DNA from: Bacillota bacterium | GTDB taxonomy: Bacteria > Bacillota > Clostridia > Peptostreptococcales > Anaerovoracaceae | Length of the DNA: 64,000 nt | Direction of reading: 5' to 3' | Assembly: GCA_022793795.1 (NCBI GenBank) | Contig: JAAWDM010000055.1 | Coordinates: 40,189 to 104,188, forward strand | In this document: one piece after another, positions 57,924-64,000 of the stretch | How the letters are laid out: every line of letters begins with the position of its first letter | How positions within the stretch are numbered: the stretch's first letter is position 1 | Notes under the pieces: model-generated | What the model saw: only the letters and a program-made list of their open reading frames with translations | Database searches by the model: none | Told to the model about the DNA's origin: nothing | Program-made: the position numbers and the translations under genes

Positions 57924-59281
57924 TGGCTAACACTCTGTTAATTCAAAACGGACGCGTTGTAGACCCTATTCAGGGTCTCGACGCGGTTTGCAATGTATAT
58001 ATAGAAGACGGAAAAATTTCGGCTATTACTGCAGAAACCCCCAATGCCGACGTTGTCATAGACGCCGCAGGAAAAATCGTTTCCCCCGGTTTCATTGACA
58101 TTCACATGCATGAAGACCTTTATGACGAGAAGAACGACAGGATTTTGACCAGCATGTCCACTTCCGCCCTGAAAATGGGAGTCACTCTGGACATTGCAGG
58201 AAACTGCGGAGATAACTTCTATGACCCTTCCCTGTTCCTTGATATTACCGATCGGGACGGCGCGCCGGTTAACATTGGTCTTTTGGTAGGTCACACTTGG
58301 CTTCGGAATCTGGGACAGCGTCATGACAAGTATAAGCCTATCGACCAGGCTGCCATCGAGCAGATGGCAAAAGTTTGTCAGACCCATCTGGACAACGGCT
58401 GTCTGGGTGTTTCCTTCGGTGTAAAATATATTCCGGGCACTACCTGGGAGGAGATTACGGCTTTAAGCAAGCTATGTCGTCCCAAGGATAAGCTGGTGGC
58501 CTCTCATGTGAGGGCTGATGTGGATGGGGTTTTTGATGCCTGCCAGGAGTTAGCTCGTATGGGCCGTGAAGCTCATGTGAAGGTGGAATTTTCTCATATT
58601 GGCAGCATGGGTGGTTATGGTCAAATGGAAAAACTCCTTGAACAGATTGACGGTTACCGTCGGGAAGGCATCCAGATGACCTGTGACTGCTACCCTTACA
58701 ATGCCTTTAGTACTGGCATCGGAGAGACCACCTATGACGATGGGTTTCTGGAGAGTTACCAATCTGACTATGACAGCATCTTAATTGTCAACGGCAAGTA
58801 TGCTGGACAGCGGTGTACAAAAGCCATTTTCGATGAGCTTCGCCGTGAAGCCCCTGATACTGGTACAGTGGGATACTTCATGAAAGCCGAGGATGTAGCT
58901 ATGGCTCTGACTAGAGATTTTGTCATGATCGGCAGCGATGGTGTCAGAAACGACGGTATGGGTCATCCCCGTGCTTCTGGTTCCTTTGCTCGCTTTATCT
59001 CGGACTATATTCGTACCAGCAAGGTCAGCTTGTCGGAAGGCGTTCGCAAGATGAGTACCATGGCTGCCCAGCTTCTCAATCTGCCTTATAAAGGCAATCT
59101 GCTTGTGGGCAGCGACGCTGACATTACCATCTTCACTTTAGATGAGGTGGAGGATTTAGCTACTTATGAAAACGGCCAGATTCCGCCAAAAGGCTTTGAT
59201 TATGTTCTCATCGGCGGAGAAATCGCTTTAAAAGACGGTCAGGTGGTCAACGGACATCTGGGCCGCAGTGTAAGACGTTAA
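57923..59281 (+). CDS. N-acyl-D-amino-acid deacylase/dihydroorotase-like amidohydrolase
   Basis: VSPGFIDIHMHEDLYDEKNDRILTSMSTSALKMGVTLDIAGNCGDN; FVMIGSDGVRNDGMGHPRASGSFARFI. Confidence 0.87.
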   Translation: MANTLLIQNGRVVDPIQGLDAVCNVYIEDGKISAITAETPNADVVIDAAGKIVSPGFIDIHMHEDLYDEKNDRILTSMSTSALKMGVTLDIAGNCGDNFYDPSLFLDITDRDGAPVNIGLLVGHTWLRNLGQRHDKYKPIDQAAIEQMAKVCQTHLDNGCLGVSFGVKYIPGTTWEEITALSKLCRPKDKLVASHVRADVDGVFDACQELARMGREAHVKVEFSHIGSMGGYGQMEKLLEQIDGYRREGIQMTCDCYPYNAFSTGIGETTYDDGFLESYQSDYDSILIVNGKYAGQRCTKAIFDELRREAPDTGTVGYFMKAEDVAMALTRDFVMIGSDGVRNDGMGHPRASGSFARFISDYIRTSKVSLSEGVRKMSTMAAQLLNLPYKGNLLVGSDADITIFTLDEVEDLATYENGQIPPKGFDYVLIGGEIALKDGQVVNGHLGRSVRR

Positions 59282-59295
59282 AACAGGAGGAACCT

Positions 59296-60096
59296 ATGGA
59301 AACAACTAAGGGAACCATGTTACCCGAAACCCTTCGGGAATCCATTCTCAAAAAATTATCCCAGCAGACTGGCCATGTAGGCTTTTATTTCAAAAACCTG
59401 GTCACTGGTGAGGAACTGGGCTACCAGGAAAAGGACGCATTTCTGGCAGCCAGCGTCATCAAGCTGCCCATGTTTATGGCCATCTCCAAGTGGGATGCAG
59501 AAGGCGCCGCCTCCATGGGAGAAACTCTAAAAGTCCGCGAAGAGGACAAGATGCCTATCTGCGGCGCCCTGCCCCTCTTCACCGGCGAACCTGTGGTGGA
59601 TATTCGCACCCTGTGCAACCTGATGATTTCCCTCAGCGATAATACGGCCACCAATCTGCTTATCAACCGCTATGGAATTCCTGCCTATACAGAAGAATTT
59701 CAAAAGATGGGCTTAGTAGATACCAAGCTAAACCGTCTGCTTTTCGATGCAGAAGCCTCTGCTAAAGGTATCAACAACTATATCGTACCAAAGGAAATGG
59801 GCGCTCTTTTAGAGCAGGTTGCTCGCGGCGCTTTCGTAAGTCCAGAAGTCTCCAAAACCATCAATGATACCCTGCTCCTTCAGCAGATCAATCACAAGAT
59901 GGGCGGTATCCTGGGTGAAAATGTGCCAATCGCCCACAAAACCGGTGAAGACGACGACCTGACCAACGACGTGGGCATCGTCTATGCAAAACAGCCGTTT
60001 ATTGCCTGCTTTGCTGGCCACGACACCAACGTGCCGCAGTTTGAGGACTTCATTCGCCACACTACAGCAGAGCTGTATGAGATGTGTCAACAATAA
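59296..60096 (+). CDS. Serine hydrolase, class A beta-lactamase fold
   Basis: AASVIKLPMF (SxxK), SDNTATN, HKTGEDDDLTNDVGI. Confidence 0.88.
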   Translation: METTKGTMLPETLRESILKKLSQQTGHVGFYFKNLVTGEELGYQEKDAFLAASVIKLPMFMAISKWDAEGAASMGETLKVREEDKMPICGALPLFTGEPVVDIRTLCNLMISLSDNTATNLLINRYGIPAYTEEFQKMGLVDTKLNRLLFDAEASAKGINNYIVPKEMGALLEQVARGAFVSPEVSKTINDTLLLQQINHKMGGILGENVPIAHKTGEDDDLTNDVGIVYAKQPFIACFAGHDTNVPQFEDFIRHTTAELYEMCQQ

Positions 60097-60117
60097 AACA
60101 AGCCATTAAAAGCTATC

Positions 60118-60164
60118 AAAAAAATGTGCAGACAACGCATAACCGCATTGGATGCACATTTTTT
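60118..60164. terminator. Bidirectional terminator between convergent genes
   Basis: AAAAAATGTGCA / TGCACATTTTTT inverted repeat (60118-60164). Confidence 0.8.
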
Positions 60165-60193
60165 CGTACTTATCAGTTCAAAACTATCAAGTT

Positions 60194-60661
60194 TTAGGGA
60201 GTTTTGGACATAGGTATCGTAATCTTTTCCACAGACACCTCTTTACCATCCACCGTTAAAATGGCGAAGGTAATCTCCTGGTTAAACCGCCGTTTTCCGC
60301 AGCTTCCAGGATTCAGCCAAAGTCTGCCGCTGGTGGTATCTTCCATATATTTGTGGGAATGACCAAAGATCACCACATCAATTCCATCCAGATCCTTAGG
60401 CACAAATTTCTTATTATGGATTACAAAAAAGCGGCAATCCTCAACCTGAAAAGTCAGAGTCTGGGGAATCTCTTCTGCCCATTCTTTATCATTGTTGCCA
60501 CGGACCACATAGACTGGCCCAAACGCCTTTAACTCCTCTATGATTTCTGGTTTGTTAATATCGCCGCCGTGAATAATCAAATCACAGCCGCCAATTCCGT
60601 CGACCACCTCTGGTCGCAGCAAACCATGGGTATCGGATATGACAGCGATTCGTGTAGACAT
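60194..60661 (-). CDS. YfcE/MJ0936-family phosphodiesterase
   Basis: IAVISDTHGLLRPEV; DLIIHGGDINKPEIIEEL; VRGNNDKEW; FGHSHKYM; LNPGSCGKRR. Confidence 0.92.
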   Translation of the reverse strand: MSTRIAVISDTHGLLRPEVVDGIGGCDLIIHGGDINKPEIIEELKAFGPVYVVRGNNDKEWAEEIPQTLTFQVEDCRFFVIHNKKFVPKDLDGIDVVIFGHSHKYMEDTTSGRLWLNPGSCGKRRFNQEITFAILTVDGKEVSVEKITIPMSKTP

Positions 60662-60670
60662 GGACGCTTC

Positions 60671-61369
60671 CTACTTATATTCCTTCCCTGCGAACTCAAT
60701 GAGCTTTTTCGCCAGGGTTGCCATTGGGTCGATGTACCAATCGTCAAGTCCTTCGTCGGCTTTGATGACCGAAAGTTCTGTACAGGCCAGAAGCACGCTC
60801 TGACACCCCGCCTCTTTATAGCAGGTCTCAATTTTTTTCCAGCTTTCCGGGTCATAGGCCTGACCGTTCTTAATGCGGCCATAAATCTGATACATGACTT
60901 CCTTCTGAATGTCCTCTGGCGGTGCAAAAGGAATTAGCCCCTGCTGGGTCAGCGCCTTCTGATAAAGGCCGGTTTGCACAGTTCCGTCGGTAGCCATGAT
61001 GCCCACCACGCCGCCAGGACAAACCGATGCGGCTGTAGCTGCTGTTTCCTGAATCATATGGATGATTGGAATCTCGATTTTATCCTTAATCATGTCTGCA
61101 AAGAAGTGGGCTGTGTTGCAGGTGATGGCGATGGCCTTGCATCCGCACTGCTCAAGGATCTTGGCATCTTCCAACATCTGATTGTACGGCCCGTCATATT
61201 CCTTGCTTAAGATAGCCGACGTTCTATCTGGCATGGAAGCGTCGCTTAAAATCACCAGATTGATATGATCCTGATCTTTCTCCGCCACCGTATGCTCCGT
61301 CACCATTTTATAAAAAAGCTGCGAGGCCATGGGCCCCATTCCGCCCATAATTCCAATGGGATTCTTCAT
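60671..61369 (-). CDS. Aspartate/glutamate racemase family protein
   Basis: IGIMGGMGPMASQLFYKMV; AIAITCNTAHFFAD; VLLACTELSVI. Confidence 0.92.
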   Translation of the reverse strand: MKNPIGIMGGMGPMASQLFYKMVTEHTVAEKDQDHINLVILSDASMPDRTSAILSKEYDGPYNQMLEDAKILEQCGCKAIAITCNTAHFFADMIKDKIEIPIIHMIQETAATAASVCPGGVVGIMATDGTVQTGLYQKALTQQGLIPFAPPEDIQKEVMYQIYGRIKNGQAYDPESWKKIETCYKEAGCQSVLLACTELSVIKADEGLDDWYIDPMATLAKKLIEFAGKEYK

Positions 61370-61415
61370 TTCTCTATCTCCTTTTTCATTTCCAGTTCCT
61401 TGGTTTCATACTGAT

Positions 61416-61844
61416 TTAATATCTCTCCAATATGGTAGAAAAGACCACATGGGTTTCCGTTTTTCCAAAAGCCTGTAGTTTTCCTAAGAACTCATCTAAA
61501 AGTACCGTGGATGCAAAAGCTACCTTAAGTATCATAGAGTAATTTCCAGTGATATGATTACACTCCAATATACACTTCTGCTCCCGTACAAATTCATAAA
61601 ACTTCTTTCCCTCTTCCGGTTTCACTGTCATCAAGATAAACGCCTTAATCCCATATCCCATCTTTTCCAGGTCAACCTCTGCATGAAAGCCTCGAATATA
61701 CCCTTCCTTCTCCAATTTCTCCATACGCGCTGCAACTGCAGGCGTGGTTAAAAACACTTCCGCCGATAAATCCTTTACCGAAATCCGTCCATTCTGTCTC
61801 AATCGGTTGAGGATTTTCATGTCTATTGCATCCAGACTTCTCAT
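61416..61844 (-). CDS. Lrp/AsnC-family transcriptional regulator
   Basis: LDAIDMKILNRLRQNGRISVKDLSAEVFLTTPAVAARMEKLEKEGYIRGFHAEVD. Confidence 0.94.
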   Translation of the reverse strand: MRSLDAIDMKILNRLRQNGRISVKDLSAEVFLTTPAVAARMEKLEKEGYIRGFHAEVDLEKMGYGIKAFILMTVKPEEGKKFYEFVREQKCILECNHITGNYSMILKVAFASTVLLDEFLGKLQAFGKTETHVVFSTILERY

Positions 61845-61958
61845 TTACATCTCCCGTTTTTTGATCACACTAACTCATGTCATGGCCTGTCCATACACAG
61901 GCTAATCCGTAATTACTATATCACAAAACAGAAATTTTGTCAGCAGAAAAACCACCTT

Positions 61959-62023
61959 CCGCACAGAAAAAGAACACTTTGTGCAGAAAAACAGCATGCC
62001 GCACAAGACAATGCCGGTGCGGC
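61959..62023. repeat. Structured intergenic element D
   Basis: CCGCACA (61959), TTTGTGCAG (61978), GCCGCAC (61998-62004) / GTGCGGC (62017-62023); two consecutive hairpins, minus-strand T-tracts. Confidence 0.55.
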
Positions 62024-62052
62024 CTACCGTTTGGATAGAGTGTTTTATAAGT

Positions 62053-63294
62053 CTAGCCTAATGTGCTAAAGTCGATTGCTTCTTTAATCTTGGCAGGCAT
62101 CTTTCTGCACTCTTCGATGGTATTAGATGCCACGGATACTCTGACGCCTGGGCCCAGAGGAATACAGAAAATGTTGAATTCCTGCAGCTTTTCCCCTACG
62201 GCTTCTGGCTTTTCACAAGGAATGGTTACGAAGAAACCAGAATCATAAGGGCAAGCCTTTAGACCCACCTTTTCTGCCTCTTCCATAAAGGCCTTTCCTC
62301 TCTCTCTTAAAATATTCAGATAATGGGCTCTTTCGTCCTCTACGCTCTTTTTCAGCCCCTCGTCAGCCTGAATTCCCGCAAGGACGGTCATGGCGGCACG
62401 GTTGCCATTGGACCAAGATGCTCTGCACTCTACACTCATTACATCCTTAAATTCCTTGGCGATTTCCGCAGTCGGCGCCATACACAGAAGAGCGCCGCAA
62501 CGCATACCGTACATGGTATATCCCTTGGATGCGCTGAATGCAACCAGCGGCAGGATATTTTGCGGTAGACCTACCAGCTTTTTAAAGAACCTGCGATATT
62601 CCTTAGCGTCACCGGAGAAATCCAGGTAGGCGATATCTACCAGCAAAGCGATGTTTTTATCGGTATAGCTGGTCACAACTTCCAGCAGTTCATCCCAATC
62701 CTGATCCGTAAAGGTATAACCAGTCGGATTGTGGGCAGGCGTATTGACAATAATCAGAGTCTGATCCTGCTCCTTCAGAATTTCAGCCAGTTTCTCTGCA
62801 AAAGAAGCCTGATTGAAACGATTCTCCTCACTGAATAATGTATAAGTTACAACCTCTCTGCCCAACTCCTTGGCAACCAAATTGTACGGATTCCAATGCC
62901 AGTCAGAGGTTAAAATCTGATCGCCTGGCTTGGTGTAAGCGGATACACCGTTACGAATTGCACCAGTACCGCCTGGCGTATAGCAAGCCTCAACAAAAGT
63001 ATTTTCCGGCATCTCATCTAAAAATACTGCCTTCTTTACGCCTTCCAGATAAGCAGGAAGGCCCAGAATCGGTGCATAAGCCGCATAATCCTCTGGGGAC
63101 AGGTTATGAATACATTTCATGACAGAATCCAGCACCACCAGTTTCCCGTCGTCATTTAGCAATACGCCGATGGTAGAATCGATCACATTCTCCTTACCGA
63201 TTTCCGCAATTCTAGCCTTAGCCTTAGAGGATACGCCGAAAAGCTTATCCGGTGCGCCGATGGTCGTTCTGCCGTTTTGTTGTGCAATAATCAT
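62053..63294 (-). CDS. PLP-dependent class I/II aminotransferase
   Basis: YTPGGTGAIRNGVSAY; IIVNTPAHNPTGYTFTDQDW; VAFSASKGYTMYGMRCGALL. Confidence 0.9.
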   Translation of the reverse strand: MIIAQQNGRTTIGAPDKLFGVSSKAKARIAEIGKENVIDSTIGVLLNDDGKLVVLDSVMKCIHNLSPEDYAAYAPILGLPAYLEGVKKAVFLDEMPENTFVEACYTPGGTGAIRNGVSAYTKPGDQILTSDWHWNPYNLVAKELGREVVTYTLFSEENRFNQASFAEKLAEILKEQDQTLIIVNTPAHNPTGYTFTDQDWDELLEVVTSYTDKNIALLVDIAYLDFSGDAKEYRRFFKKLVGLPQNILPLVAFSASKGYTMYGMRCGALLCMAPTAEIAKEFKDVMSVECRASWSNGNRAAMTVLAGIQADEGLKKSVEDERAHYLNILRERGKAFMEEAEKVGLKACPYDSGFFVTIPCEKPEAVGEKLQEFNIFCIPLGPGVRVSVASNTIEECRKMPAKIKEAIDFSTLG

Positions 63295-63322
63295 GATACT
63301 TTTTCCTTTCTCTTTCTATTTA

Positions 63323-64000
63323 CTATGCAGGATACGCCTTGTTTTTCAGGTCGTATGCCGCAGGGTCTACCTTATGATTTAACGCGTCTCTGTGTTTAAA
63401 GAAATCTACCGATACCTCTGGGAACAGGGCGTAAGAAAGTACGTCTTCCTCTTGCTCCGCATAAGCTGCGATTTCTCCTTTTAATTTATCCAGTTCCGGC
63501 TTGAGCAAATCTGCCGGCCTACAGGTAATCGGCTTATCGTCGCCAATGGCCTTCTTCTGTACCTCTGGATTAAAAGGCTTCATGGTCTTGCCATAATCGC
63601 CTCTTAGAATAGCCTTGGTCTGGGCCGACATCACCTTATACCGCTCGCCCCACAGCACATTGAGTACCGCCTGGGTTCCCACGATTTGAGACGAAGGAGT
63701 TACCAAAGGCGGCTGTCCCAAATCCTCTCTTACCCTTGGAATCTCTGCCAGCACATCATAAAACTTATCCATGGCGTTTTGCTCTTTCAACTGGGAAACC
63801 AGATTGGAAAGCATACCGCCCGGTACCTGGTACAGCAATGTCTTAATGTCCACTCCAAGCATCTTCGGGTCCAGGGTACCTGCTTCAATATACCGATCTC
63901 GAATCGGTCTAAAGTAGTCGGCGATTTCTGCCAGCAGGTTTTGGTCAAGGCCCGTATCATAGGCCGTCCCTTTAAAGGTTTCCACCATCACTTCAGTAGC
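63323..64000 (-). CDS. Carboxylase/decarboxylase carboxyltransferase subunit, C-terminal part (PycB/OadA-like), cut by window edge
   Basis: LLYQVPGGMLSNLVSQLKEQNAMDKFYDVLAEIPRVREDLGQPPLVTPSSQIVGTQAVLNVLWGERYKVMS. Confidence 0.9.
   Translation of the reverse strand, partial: ATEVMVETFKGTAYDTGLDQNLLAEIADYFRPIRDRYIEAGTLDPKMLGVDIKTLLYQVPGGMLSNLVSQLKEQNAMDKFYDVLAEIPRVREDLGQPPLVTPSSQIVGTQAVLNVLWGERYKVMSAQTKAILRGDYGKTMKPFNPEVQKKAIGDDKPITCRPADLLKPELDKLKGEIAAYAEQEEDVLSYALFPEVSVDFFKHRDALNHKVDPAAYDLKNKAYPA

Overview
64-kb window of a low-GC Gram-positive (Clostridia-like) chromosome, annotated by reading only. Core backbone on the minus strand: rimP-nusA-ylxR-ylxQ-infB-rbfA-nrnA-truB-ribF, and pyrH-frr-uppS-cdsA-dxr-rseP-ispG-polC. 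Accessory or metabolic blocks: (i) a surface-glycan-like locus with three sugar-transfer-type ATP-grasp modules at 1-4750; (ii) two loci rich in serine beta-lactamase-fold hydrolases, N-acyl-D-amino-acid deacylases, D-aminopeptidase and dipeptidases (4938-8703 and 49714-60096); (iii) a small HNH / DUF3990-remnant island between rimP and a GH25 gene; (iv) a decayed two-component system. The strongest candidates for something new are: a putative sigma-54 regulon in which three near-consensus -24/-12 promoters (8812-8826 -, 51649-51663 -, 56458-56472 +) precede D-peptide/hydrolase operons around one enhancer-binding-protein gene; a PolC that appears to lack the inserted 3'-5' exonuclease domain; a tandem ATP-grasp protein with a degenerate first copy; a pair of homologous intergenic hairpin elements with a compensatory base change; and a 250-bp MITE-like element. 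All assignments are from motif recognition, with no database search.
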